From NCBI RefSeq assembly GCF_001949145.1, contig NW_019091608.1:78607-132502 (forward strand): a stretch of DNA of 53,896 bases, written 5' to 3'. This DNA comes from Acanthaster planci. Taxonomy: Eukaryota > Echinodermata > Asteroidea > Valvatida > Acanthasteridae. Under the pieces are notes generated by a model. That model was not told where the DNA came from, did no database searches, and worked only from the letters and a program-made list of their open reading frames with translations. Shown here piece after piece: positions 47,601 through 53,896 of this stretch. Within the stretch, counting starts at the first letter, position 1; every line of letters starts with the position of its first letter. A program made the position numbers and the translations under genes.

Positions 47601-50417
47601 TTAGCCATACCCTGTAAGAAGTGTCCATATGTTAACATATTTTCATTTATGCACTCTTTTCATTTAGAAATCCCAACAGTCCTCAATCCCTCAATAGTTG
47701 GAGGACTGAATACCATTAGGGTAAACATTTGTTCAAAGTTTGATTAATATTTTTATTTTTGGGTTATCCAGATACTCCCCCAACTTTTCCTCCTGTTGAT
47801 CCTGGACTTGATTGTCCTGAGAAATGGTATGCATTCAACAAGAAGTGCTATCTTGTCAGCACTGGATTTACTGGTGATAATCTCGTGAATGCCTTCTTCA
47901 AATGTTCCACAATCAAAGCTTTGCCAGTCAGTATTCATAGCTGGGATGAAAACAACTTCATCAGAATGAACGCTTTAAATGAGTTAACTGGACGATTCGT
48001 CTGGCTAGGACTGGTTCTTGAGCAAGGTAAATTGCGACCACCTTTAAAGTAATAAATGCAAGTTTGTTGTTATGCAGATAAAGCGCAGCATGGACTTGAA
48101 GACTGCCGGACCCCCCCTGTCACCCATAAACAGACATGTAGACAGTTGATGAAACATTCATAAACTAGCCCTGTGACGCTAACCATGTTTGTCAGTACAC
48201 TCTGCCATGCTTGTGTAACTGTTAATTTTTAGATACAGTGTTCTTTCATGATTTTCCCTTGGCTTTCTACGGTGTGCCATTGGTCATTGCAAATTACTTG
48301 CTTTACTTTTGGAAAACAACTGTTATTGTCCGTAGGAAGGTATTCATGGATGGATGGCAGCTTGGTTGATTTCACAAACTGGGAAGACGGAGAAGATCCA
48401 ACCCTAAATGATGGAAAGAAGTGTGTTGTAATGGTCCCTGAAAGTAACGGCAGATGGAGGAGGCAAGATTGCTCTGAGCTAGCAGAAGTAGTGTGCATGC
48501 TGAATGAATATGAACCAAGTAAAGGACATGTGTACTTTTGCTCTGAATTCTTCCAAATATGAGTGATCCAGTATTCCTTTATTGTGAATATAATTACATA
48601 ACTTTCCAGTTGTTTTGGAAACTCAGGTTTCTGATTATGAGGTCAATTATAGTTTCATACTCTTTCTAAATGAAATGCCCTTTCTATCACTTTAAGGCAC
48701 CCCTTCTGCACCTACTGATGGCCCCAAACCACCAACAAAACCCAATCCCACAAAAGTACCTGTTACTAAAGCTCCTTCTGGTGGTAAGTTTTCACATGTT
48801 CCTTTTTTGTGTGCTTTTTGGTTTGTGATTTATGATATCAAAAATTAATTTTAATTATAGATTTAAAAAATTTAAAATAAGGAAATACCTAGTTGATTTT
48901 TCTTCTTGTTTCATTGTTCCCACGGTACTGTAAAATGTGTTTGTGTATTGTTATTAGTGTTATTTAACCCATATTATGGTAATGACACCAAGGATTCCTG
49001 AAAAGAACTTTTGGCTCACAAGCATGGAGAAACCTGTCAGAAAGATAGTGGAAAGTAGTTTGAGGTGTTAGAATTGGAGGTGGAAGGACAACTCCGAAAG
49101 AATATTCTGTGTAAATCCTATGGAATCAGTTAAGGACTGAAAACCCCCATCCACACGAAGACTGAGCTGGGAATTGAACCCAATCCACAAAGGGGAAGAT
49201 ATAATTGTGCTAACCTACTGGTAAATCACAGGAAACTGGATGTATTTCCTTTCCAAGGCTGCCAGCTTTTCATTCAGTTCTGTTCTTTAGCAATCAAGTG
49301 TTTGTGTCGATGCAAAAATTCTGCTAAAAAGTCAGTGTTAATGAATAATGTCAAGCAGAGTTATTTTGTTTAATTCTAGTCCTCAGCAACAAAATTCTAA
49401 AATCATTTGTACAAGAAAAAGAAAGCATTCCTAAATGAAATTATGTAGAGAATAACTGCTGTCTATAGTTACCTCTACGCTACACAGTGGGCGTACAAAT
49501 GTACCGTGCGAGAGTTAGGTAGGCTTGCACAAGAAAATATCTCTTTTATGAGCGTGTGGTTTTGAGAAGAACCGATGGTGGACACTTGACGTTCTGAACA
49601 GTCTTCAGATTGTGTACTAACTGAAAAAACTGTCTCTTAAAAGTCAGTTCAGATTGTGTGAGAGGCTTCAGTAAGCAAAGCAATGCAGTTGTACGCTCAT
49701 CTTGCTGTTTTAAAAAGAGGATTTGTCAAGCTGTCGTGCTGTGACTGCTGTTTTCTTAAAGCACATACAATTTGAAAGTGTTCAGAAGAGCCAAAAAGTG
49801 TGCATGGCAAAGAGTTACATTGTCACTGCTTCATCTGAGTTGACCTGATCTTCATCCGAGTAGATCCAGTCTCTTTTTCTTAAATAGTACTGTAGGTTTG
49901 GGTTCAAGAGCCATAGTAAGGTTCAGTTTTGATGATGATATAGTTCTTGTTGTCTTCCTAACCTGCATTGCCGCATGCCCTGTTTCTTTTCTTTCTTTAT
50001 TTAAGGTGTAGGCCTATGTACAGGAGCCACAGTTGGGATCGGTGTTAGTGGACCTGCCATTTTTGTTATCTCTCTCCTCTGACTTGACCCTGTGTTTTTT
50101 TAGGCCTGAGTACAGGAGCCATCGTTGGGATCAGTATTGGTGGTGCTGCAGTTCTTGTCATCTTTGTCATCTGGCTTTGCTACTTCTGTGAAAAACAGAA
50201 GAACAACAGAAAAGAATGGGAGCGGCGACAACGAAATGATGACATAGATGAGGACTACGGCGTAGAAAATGTTAAGTATAGCCATGATATTGAGCTTCGT
50301 AAGAAAAAGGTAGAAAAGGATGTCGAAAAGGTTGAAACCAAGTCAGACGGCAGCTCAAACAAATCAGATTCCATTTCTGTGGCTAGTAGTAATCCATCAG
50401 AGGATATGCACTTGTAA
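20594..50417 (+). CDS. Ten-CTLD transmembrane C-type lectin receptor (mannose receptor-like)
   Basis: Predicted type I membrane protein of 1596 residues: signal peptide (1 to about 18), CTLD1-10 (about 19-1463), Pro/Thr stalk (1464-1492), membrane helix (1498-1521) and cytoplasmic tail (1522-1596). Exons: 20594-20633, 23672-23845, 24115-24284, 26890-26992, 28381-28625, 29081-29243, 29698-29934, 30183-30362, 31113-31280, 31749-31915, 32193-32301, 33505-33758, 34612-34774, 35103-35396, 36030-36209, 36888-36908, 37522-37682, 38207-38286, 41606-41703, 42170-42430, 43070-43236, 44734-44833, 45424-45668, 46428-46599, 47772-48026, 48336-48518, 48697-48783 and 50104-50417. The total of 4791 nt is a multiple of three with no internal stop. 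All introns are GT-AG except the one after 46599 (GC-AG). Each CTLD shows the WIGL-type strand, the WxxG...NW core and paired cysteines. An endocytic or pathogen-recognition receptor is inferred by family; the ligand is unknown. Confidence 0.9.
20634..23671. other. Receptor intron 1
   Basis: Three kilobases without a supported exon. It includes a degenerate run built from GACAGCAC/CATGACGGCAC-like units (about 22100-22360) and a GC-richer patch near 22.5 kb. Large stretches show nothing recognisable. Confidence 0.5.
22100..22360. repeat. Degenerate short-period CA/GA-rich tandem sequence
   Basis: Words such as GACGGCA, CATGAC, GACAGCA and CACGAC recur about every 10-11 bases in imperfect order. 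This looks like an old simple repeat. Confidence 0.5.
23672..26992 (+). CDS. CTLD1 (type A, three exons)
   Basis: Exons 23672-23845, 24115-24284 and 26890-26992, with phases 1-1, 1-0 and 0-1. Residues about 19-162. The fold is seen in TCDEGYFQF...DCFSL, GVWIGLRAS, YEWIDG, FENWGTDQPN and LWKTVNC...YYFCQK. The sugar-site motif is QPN, and WND is replaced by WKT, so classical calcium-dependent sugar binding is doubtful. Confidence 0.9.
24285..26889. other. Receptor intron inside CTLD1
   Basis: A 2.6-kb intron carrying the fold-back element at 25078-25386 and a (CAA)n microsatellite at about 25568-25592. No exon seen. Confidence 0.55.
25078..25386. mobile_element. Fold-back/MITE-like element
   Basis: Left arm ATTTAACCAG...CACCATCCCCAAACCAGGCTGAA is matched inverted by TTCAACCTGGTTTGGGGATGGTG...CTGGTTAAAT at the right. 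The inner block (about 22 bp, one or two mismatches) and the outer 10 bp match well, with divergent sequence between them. It is about 310 bp without coding capacity. No clear target duplication, so the family is not assigned. Confidence 0.6.
26993..28380. other. Receptor intron with tandem and palindromic AT repeats
   Basis: Near 27006-27105 about five copies of a 21-bp unit AATCAGCATT(A/T)ATCTTCTT are tandem. Beyond about 27116 the intron is very AT-rich, with several TTTAAATC words near 27165 and at 28180-28255. GTTGGCTGATT near 27220 has an inverted partner near 28265. No exon seen. Confidence 0.55.
27006..27105. repeat. About 21-bp tandem repeat, five copies
   Basis: Units read AATCAGCATTAATCTTCTTTG and AATCAGCATTTATCT(C/T)TTCTT in alternation, so the array can also be read as a 42-bp higher-order period. 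Confidence 0.75.
28381..29243 (+). CDS. CTLD2 (type B, two exons)
   Basis: Exons 28381-28625 (phase 1-0) and 29081-29243 (phase 0-1). Residues about 163-299. Seen: GCEANSDYFF...TCFMN, AWIGLRSD, FIWED, YTNWAAMQPQ and WTCEDC...AICS. The QPQ and WTC replace the sugar-site motifs. An extra cysteine (WTCEDC) is present. Confidence 0.9.
28626..29080. other. Intron inside CTLD2
   Basis: 455 bases, nothing recognised beyond splice signals. Confidence 0.5.
29244..29697. other. Intron between CTLD2 and CTLD3
   Basis: 454 bases, AT-rich, no feature seen. Confidence 0.5.
29698..30362 (+). CDS. CTLD3 (type C, two exons)
   Basis: Exons 29698-29934 (phase 1-1) and 30183-30362 (phase 1-1). Residues about 299-437. 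Seen: GECPDGWGIVGYECFTY, FWLGMTRND, YVNWKPGEPS and TWSSADCSIGRRFFCS. EPS stands where mannose-type domains have EPN, and WSS replaces WND. Confidence 0.9.
30363..31112. other. Intron between CTLD3 and CTLD4
   Basis: 750 bases, no coding exon or repeat recognised. A pyrimidine-rich tract precedes the acceptor at 31111-31112. Confidence 0.5.
31113..32301 (+). CDS. CTLD4 (type A, three exons), sugar-site motifs kept
   Basis: Exons 31113-31280, 31749-31915 and 32193-32301, with phases 1-1, 1-0 and 0-1 as in CTLD1. Residues about 438-585. Seen: GECQAGWLKVDNKCYRY, DVWIGLQD, YTNWAPGQPD and LWDDVSC...PYFCE. QPD (537-539) with WDD (567-569) is close to the galactose-type calcium site (QPD...WND); the N-to-D change could weaken it. 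Confidence 0.9.
32302..33504. other. Intron between CTLD4 and CTLD5
   Basis: 1.2 kb without a supported exon or identifiable repeat. Open frames here lack lectin features. Confidence 0.5.
33505..34774 (+). CDS. CTLD5 (type B, two exons)
   Basis: Exons 33505-33758 (phase 1-0) and 34612-34774 (phase 0-1). Residues about 586-724. Seen: LSCPPGYVEGFPGSCYRL, TMWIGMDDMD, YTWTDGSPVRYVNW and WLESDCNETRPAMCR. The sugar-site region reads NSPQP with no EPN/QPD. The donor at 34775 is GTGGGT; the stronger-looking GTAATC at 34779 would cause an immediate stop in the next exon, so the phase-1 donor was chosen. Confidence 0.85.
33759..34611. other. Intron inside CTLD5
   Basis: 853 bases, nothing recognised. 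Confidence 0.5.
35103..36209 (+). CDS. CTLD6 (type C, two exons)
   Basis: Exons 35103-35396 (phase 1-1) and 36030-36209 (phase 1-1). Residues about 725-882. Seen: THCDDGWVHYSNSN, KIWLGMHRSIDG, YVFWANGEPSNG and PWSDSSCFERNAFVCQ. The first exon is about 40-57 bases longer than its type C counterparts because of an insertion around INTYRLPSGAVSST. Confidence 0.9.
35397..36029. other. Intron inside CTLD6
   Basis: 633 bases, nothing recognised. Confidence 0.5.
36210..37521. other. Introns around the linker micro-exon
   Basis: AT-rich sequence carrying only the 21-base exon 36888-36908. No repeat was recognised. Confidence 0.5.
36888..36908 (+). CDS. 21-nt linker micro-exon between CTLD6 and CTLD7
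   Basis: TTTTTTTACAG acceptor, then codons for NDGPKPQ, then GTAAGT. Phase 1 in and phase 1 out. Its last base (T) joins GT of the next exon to create the first cysteine of CTLD7. Skipping it would keep the frame but change that codon from TGT to AGT (serine), so inclusion matters for the disulfide. Confidence 0.8.
37522..42232 (+). CDS. CTLD7 (type D, unique exon pattern), canonical galactose-type site
   Basis: Exons 37522-37682 (phase 1-0), 38207-38286 (0-2), 41606-41703 (2-1) and the first part of 42170-42430. Residues about 890-1023. Seen: CESGWEELAGSCFYF, WPWIGFRRLPYDQDFIWSDG, SWRNGQPDNIDDDC and LWNDINCGLSRPFICK. QPD (988-990) and WND (1008-1010) are both intact, the best calcium/sugar site in the protein, with galactose-type specificity expected from QPD. 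Confidence 0.9.
38858..39340. repeat. Minisatellite with 66/41-bp alternating units
   Basis: GGTGGACCTGGACAAAC-like cores (GATGGACCCGGACAAAC in one) start at 38865, 38931, 38972, 39038, 39104, 39170, 39211 and 39276. Spacings are 66, 41, 66, 66, 66, 41 and 65, so a 25-bp sub-unit (AAACAACTAAGAAACAAAAAC) is present in some copies and absent in others. Both strands are open by virtue of the repeat; it is intronic and not regarded as coding. Confidence 0.9.
39907..40245 (-). mobile_element. LINE (non-LTR) reverse transcriptase remnant
   Basis: The minus strand reads NLGVIFDSHMTFNVHVSNL, LLRNLGF, EQFVHALITSQLDFCDSILY and YQLDRLQRLQNSAA, the RT C-terminal region typical of CR1/L2/Jockey-group LINEs. 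Upstream sequence meets a stop, and the following LVT-like part is frameshifted. A dead fragment. Flanking duplications were not found. Confidence 0.75.
40640..40900 (+). repeat. SINE-like sequence with split Pol III boxes
   Basis: GGATAGCTCAGTTAATGAAG (A-box-like) near 40650 and GCAGGTTCAAATTCC (B-box-like) near 40867-40881 are in the right order but about 210 bases apart, instead of about 35-50. This suggests a tRNA-derived element broken by an insertion, or two unrelated resemblances. Confidence 0.35.
41704..42169. other. Intron near the end of CTLD7
   Basis: 466 bases, nothing recognised. Confidence 0.5.
42170..44833 (+). CDS. End of CTLD7 plus CTLD8 (type A after the fused exon)
   Basis: Exon 42170-42430 (phase 1-1) encodes the last strand of CTLD7, a short linker (PIDSGGLPTPGTTQDPRG) and the first half of CTLD8, with no intron between the two domains. 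Exons 43070-43236 (1-0) and 44734-44833 (0-1) complete CTLD8 (to residue about 1178). Seen: ACKGDESRIGSHCYKL, IWLGMTSKMP, FHWVDG, FTNWGSGQPS and WYDDKCDKVYSYICK. QPS and WYD replace QPD/WND. Confidence 0.9.
42431..43069. other. First intron inside CTLD8
   Basis: 639 bases, nothing recognised. Confidence 0.5.
43438..44530. mobile_element. Pogo/Tigger-like non-autonomous DNA transposon
   Basis: The ends are 18-bp inverted repeats: GAGTAAACTCTCAATAAC at 43438-43455 and GTTATTGAGAGTTTACTG at 44513-44530, with one terminal mismatch. Both are flanked by TA (43436-43437 and 44531-44532), the target of Tc1/mariner/pogo elements. The CAGTAAAC end and inner TATCTCGAA-type words resemble pogo/Tigger termini. 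No transposase is recognised in the 1.1 kb, so this is a non-autonomous or emptied copy in the second CTLD8 intron. Confidence 0.75.
44834..45423. other. Intron between CTLD8 and CTLD9
   Basis: 590 bases. A TTTTTTTAG-preceded open stretch near 45110-45180 (RWSERYPWCYC) was considered as an exon but lacks CTLD spacing. Confidence 0.45.
45424..46599 (+). CDS. CTLD9 (type B, two exons)
   Basis: Exons 45424-45668 (phase 1-0) and 46428-46599 (phase 0-1). Residues about 1179-1317. Seen: APCPSSFVGTPPSCFRI, SLWVGLRADD, YEWTAEQWPIQYINWAYGEPS and WKSVDCSSARPSLCR. EPS and WKS indicate a degenerate sugar site. The second exon ends AAACAG|GCAAGC, a GC donor. Confidence 0.88.
45669..46427. other. Intron inside CTLD9
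   Basis: 759 bases, nothing recognised. Confidence 0.5.
46600..47771. other. GC-AG intron between CTLD9 and CTLD10
   Basis: Begins GCAAGC and ends TTATCCAG. If unspliced, the frame runs 31 more codons to TGA at 46692-46694, and an AATAAA lies at 47214-47219. Otherwise AT-rich, without a recognised repeat. Confidence 0.6.
47214..47219 (+). terminator. AATAAA inside the CTLD9-10 intron (candidate poly(A) signal)
   Basis: A canonical hexamer 520 bases after the read-through stop at 46692. It could end a short transcript that retains the GC-donor intron. A chance AATAAA is quite likely in AT-rich DNA. Confidence 0.25.
47772..48518 (+). CDS. CTLD10 (type C, two exons)
   Basis: Exons 47772-48026 (phase 1-1) and 48336-48518 (phase 1-1). 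Residues about 1318-1463. Seen: LDCPEKWYAFNKKCYLV, FVWLGLVLEQGRYSWMDG, FTNWEDGEDP and WRRQDCSELAEVVCM. EDP and WRR show that this domain does not keep the classical sugar site. Confidence 0.9.
48697..48783 (+). CDS. Pro/Thr-rich stalk exon
   Basis: Encodes residues 1464-1492, beginning STPSAPTDGPKPPTK and rich in Pro, Thr and Lys, likely an O-glycosylated spacer between CTLD10 and the membrane. Phase 1 in (A joins GC) and phase 1 out, donor GTAAGT. Confidence 0.85.
48784..50103. other. Intron before the membrane exon
   Basis: 1.3 kb. It holds a duplicated membrane exon at 50012-50082 and, near 49.0-49.2 kb, a minus-strand stretch with GGGTTCAATTCCC that may be an old SINE. The rest shows nothing recognised. 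Confidence 0.55.
50012..50082 (+). CDS. Duplicate membrane exon, possible alternative C-terminus
   Basis: GTGTAG then GCCTATGTACAGGAGCC closely parallels the real membrane exon (TAG then GCCTGAGTACAGGAGCC) 92 bases downstream. In the phase set by the stalk exon it encodes GLCTGATVGIGVSGPAIFVI then SLL and stops at TGA 50080-50082. An AG at 50004-50005 gives an acceptor two codons earlier in the same frame. It could make a tailless form with a short hydrophobic end, or be a decayed duplicate. Confidence 0.45.
50104..50417 (+). CDS. Transmembrane and cytoplasmic tail exon
   Basis: Encodes GLSTG, the 24-residue helix AIVGISIGGAAVLVIFVIWL + CYFC (1498-1521), a basic stop-transfer (EKQKNNRKEWERRQR) and a charged tail ending SNPSEDMHL, TAA at 50415-50417. 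The tail has two tyrosines; Y1551 lies in VENVKY, similar to the FxNxxY endocytosis signal of mannose receptors. The KKKVEKDVEKVE stretch may be helical. Serines near the end (SDSISVASS) could be phosphorylated. Confidence 0.9.
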
Positions 50418-51600
50418 GCATTCACGAGACTTTACTTCATAAACCCTCTCTTTGAGACTCATCATTCAAATTTAATATTAAATTTGATGCTCACTTTCAT
50501 GCTGTGATTGCTGTTATCATGTGATATTATTCGAAAGGTATCCATTTATGGATGAGGATGGTTTGGATGATTTTGCAAGATTGTAAGGAGTTGGACCACC
50601 TTTAAAGCACCCTGTAAAGTTCTCAGGGTTAAAGGTTGTTAGAACTAGAGTTCCTTGATCGGTAGATTTCAAAATGTAAGAAAAAGTAAAAGCAAAATTT
50701 ACTTCTTCTGATTAGAAAAGATGTCAAGTGTGATTACATGTAAATGGTTGTTGCAGTGTCCATGGTTAAAATTTGAAATTAATCATTTGATTGTGATTTA
50801 TTTCTCCCTAATGTGCCCAAGGTCTCATTTTCAACAGGTATGACTTATTTTAAAATTAATATTTTGATTGCTTATGCTGGGAACACCAACAGGTATGTTT
50901 ACTGCAAAAATGTTTTCAAACTGCAAAGATGTTGAAATGCTGAATTTTAGCACATCTTAAGATTTAAAACTCTTACGTATATGTATATCAAAAGAGATAT
51001 TATTTCTAGTTTAATCAATAAGTAAACTTTAAACTTTTGTGATGCCTGATTTCACAGAGCAAGTCACAAACGAATCATAAAGAATGAGTTACAGTGTGCT
51101 GACACAGGCTCTGCTTTAACTTTTTTGGTGATACATTTATCGTGTAAGTGCAGTGGTTTTGAGTGATTTGAATTCTTTGTCTTTAATAACTTGCTAACAA
51201 TTCCTCAATTCTCTCTACGTATAAAATCTGTTCATTACATGAGAATAAGTATGTGGAAACTTAAATATTGATTTCATCTTTGAAAGTTAATGCTCTCATT
51301 TAACATAGCAGGAGAATTTCTTTAACATGGAAATTTAATAATGAACTATAAGTGAAATCCTGTAGGTTAACGTATAATATAGATTTGTGTTTTGAGCGTA
51401 GTGTTTTAGTAAGTCAAGTGTTTTTATACTTCACAGCGCTGGGTAGAAATGCTCACACACTTATAAGTTTGTTTGATAAAATTACTGGGTAGAGAAGATT
51501 GCTGTGGCTTTGATTTACACCAAGACAGTGGTCCTGATTCAAATACACCTGGTGGTTGGTTGGGATTTACCACAAAGAAATAAATGTCAGGGTCATATTT
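50418..51600 (+). other. Probable 3' UTR of the receptor gene
   Basis: AT-rich, no reading frame of interest. An AATAAA at 51579-51584 is a plausible poly(A) signal about 1.16 kb after the stop; earlier variants may be used instead. Confidence 0.4.
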
Positions 51601-53896
51601 GAAAAAACTAGGACCTTTTTTGCCATTTGCAAGATATTGGAACGGAGAGAACCCCCCGCCTTTGTGTTGGTCATTGTTTGATCGGAATCTCAGGAATTCT
51701 TTATAGACTTCCAGGGGGATGTGTTAGGTAACAATAGTCTAGAGTGTGTAGAGATTGGACAGGTTAGGGGGGTACCCCTCCGTCCCATATCTTGTCTGGT
51801 ATATTTTTGGCCACAGCCGAAACAGATTTGGTCTCTGACGGGTTACGATTCTCACAGTCAAGTATTTTTGACGATACAATCTTTCACGCAAAGCGAACTA
51901 CATACCCACATTTTAATTCGAACATTCCCAGAGTTAAAATATCCCACAGGAACACTTTTCTGCATGACGCGCCGTTTCCTTTGGGCTACATCGGACTCAA
52001 AAGGCTTTGAGAAACGGTACGGTAATCCAACGTTGGGTGTTGGTAGAAGTCGCAGGTAGCCGGAGGTTCTAATAATTTCTCCCTTTCCTCGAAGATTAAC
52101 ACATAAAATCGTTGTATATTAATTTCAAGACTTCAAATTTTTTTGAATATGACATAAGTGACATTTTGACAGTGGTCATAAATTTACGTTTTAAACTTTC
52201 GCCCTGATAATTGAGTGGAATGATGATGCTAAATGACGACTAGTAATTTTTAAAATACGTCCACACAATGCCAAAGCGTCTTTTAATCCCCGTTTTGCGT
52301 GGCTATACGCACTCCCTTTCCGCGGCCGCCTCTCCAAGCTAGTAGACACATTTCTGTCTTGCAGACAACCCTAGAACTGTCAATGACATCACGTCGTAGT
52401 AATAAAGGTGGCAGGTGGGGACACTACGTGTTACCAGTGAGAAACTTACAATAATGTGGTCGGTGGAGGTGCAGAGTTTTTTAACGTAACAGACTGCTTC
52501 AATAGAGACGGCAAACTAGACTATTAACATATGCTTGGAAAATGAATGATTAAAAAACAAATGAGCCATTGTCTCGTTCCCAATTTCATATATAATTGAA
52601 TTTAAAAGGGTCGACCACTGTTTTCTAAAAACGGGAAAACAAAAACCGTGACTAAGTGTCTAAAAGACAAAAGGTTAATTAAATAATGAAAAGAATTGTT
52701 TGCTGTGCACATACGCATCGCCCCCACACACACCCCACCCCAAATGACGTAATCCACGGCCCCTCCTTTTCGATCGTATGTACGTTCTTTGTGGATCCCC
52801 ATTCCTCATGGGAACGAGGCGCATAGTGTGTTTCAAACAAACTGCAGCCACAGCCTTTGACATGATTCCATTTTACAGTCCTGTTTTGTCCTCTTACCAA
52901 CAGACGAATCGACGTAATGATCTTGTGTCGCTGTTCTGATCGTTTCATATTATCCATCATGTATCATACTTGCATTTGATCTGGAAGACCTTTATCTGTA
53001 AGACCTGAGAGCTGAGCTTTGAAACAATAAATTCACCATTAATCAGTAGGCCTATGGTTATTCAGTTGTCTGCGTGAATTGTCATTTAGAAGTATTGGTT
53101 TACTCGACAAGTGAAGTGATGAGAAGCATTTAAAATCAAAATAACAGGCATCAGTGTGAAAAAAATTGGTGGCTATTTGATTTCAATGGTATCATTTTTT
53201 TTCTTCAAGATATTCTGAAGTTAATTTGAAAAGTGGATTGTGTGAGCAACTGTATGAGTGCACGCGCGGAAGCATAAATACGTGGCATTAGCTAAATAGT
53301 GTACCACGTTAGAGGTTTCATCACTATAGAATACGATATTGTCAGACTGTTCGCGCAGAAAAAGAATTTCTCTTGGTTTAATGTTCGGTTTATTGAAGTC
53401 CACCTGTAGATTTTGATTGTGATGACCAGGCAAGCCCCACTGTGATCCGTCCAGACCGAGACAGAGCGTATCGTAACATTGGATACGTGGAAACACCGAT
53501 ACGCCTCAAATTGGTCTCCATATGGATGCGGTGTCCCAATTCAAGGAAAATTCTCCGCCAGGACGAGGCGCAGAAAAAGTACCCCCCAGAGATTGTTTCA
53601 AAAAGAGGGGTTTGTTTGTGCCAAGAAATGGTGGAATTGTGTCAGTATGGCCCAGGATCATCTCTGTAGATTCAGGGGCACCCATCTGGGGGCAAAACAG
53701 ACAAAAATGGGATTAAAAATTAGTCAGAAGAGCCCGAGAAAGGTGAGGGATGTCATTTGAAAAATGGCCGCTGGGAGGGCTTGGCAACTTTCACTTTTTG
53801 GGGGGTGAGTTTGTTTTGGGCGGATAATTAAAAAATTCATTGGTTAACCTACTAAAAAGTGGAAATCAAATGAAACCTGAAGGACCAAACAACACA
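51601..53896. other. Downstream region, no gene assigned
   Basis: GC-richer than the introns, with a CGCGGCCGCC patch near 52320 and TGACATCACGTCG near 52384. Open frames on both strands (51721-52059 +, 53221-53496 -, 53442-53760 +) lack recognisable domains, and splice-compatible partners were not seen. It may contain the start of the next gene, or old repeats. Confidence 0.4.

Noticed and set aside
51721-52059. 112-codon plus-strand frame after the receptor
   Set aside because: No domain, no codon-conserved motif and no splice evidence; treated as chance.

Overview
The window is animal nuclear DNA. It is AT-rich, carries spliced genes with GT-AG introns and decayed transposons, and has one block of Ns (10860-11018). 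The palindromic octamers TACATGTA and TACCGGTA recur across introns and spacers. With an expanded C-type lectin gene this suggests a marine invertebrate, most likely a non-vertebrate deuterostome (sea urchin, sea star, acorn worm or lancelet). That assignment is an impression from base composition and gene content, not proven.

Two genes lie head to tail on the + strand. (1) About 1504-15124: the 3' part of the cytoplasmic dynein 1 intermediate chain gene. Eleven exons encode the middle and the whole WD40 part; the N-terminal dynactin/light-chain-binding exons lie before the window. Its last intron (6.3 kb) holds a tRNA-derived SINE, the N gap and a broken Penelope-like retroelement with matching 66-bp inverted ends and a putative 12-bp target duplication. 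(2) 20594-50417: a 28-exon gene for a type I membrane protein of 1596 residues: signal peptide, ten C-type lectin-like domains (CTLDs), a Pro/Thr stalk, one transmembrane helix and a 75-residue tail. All 28 exons join in one frame and the total (4791 nt) is a multiple of three. It resembles the mannose receptor/DEC-205 family in layout, but no cysteine-rich or fibronectin-II domain was found.

The exon phases give the most interesting result. CTLDs 1-10 fall into three gene-structure types arranged A-B-C, A-B-C, D, A-B-C, so the ectodomain looks built by block duplication of a three-domain module, with the odd CTLD7 inserted. Only CTLD4 (QPD/WDD) and CTLD7 (QPD/WND) keep galactose-type calcium/sugar-binding motifs. 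Two possible alternative C-termini are visible: a duplicated membrane exon with an early stop (50012-50082), and read-through of a non-canonical GC donor after CTLD9 that gives a short hydrophobic tail followed by an AATAAA.

The rest is introns and spacers with repeats: a mariner relic (17.1-17.6 kb), a pogo-like TA-flanked element (43438-44530), a LINE reverse transcriptase remnant (39.9-40.25 kb), a fold-back element (25.1-25.4 kb), SINE-like pieces and minisatellites. The last 3.4 kb (50418-53896) holds the receptor 3' UTR and then sequence in which no gene could be recognised. No tRNA gene, rRNA gene, CRISPR array or prokaryotic feature was seen.
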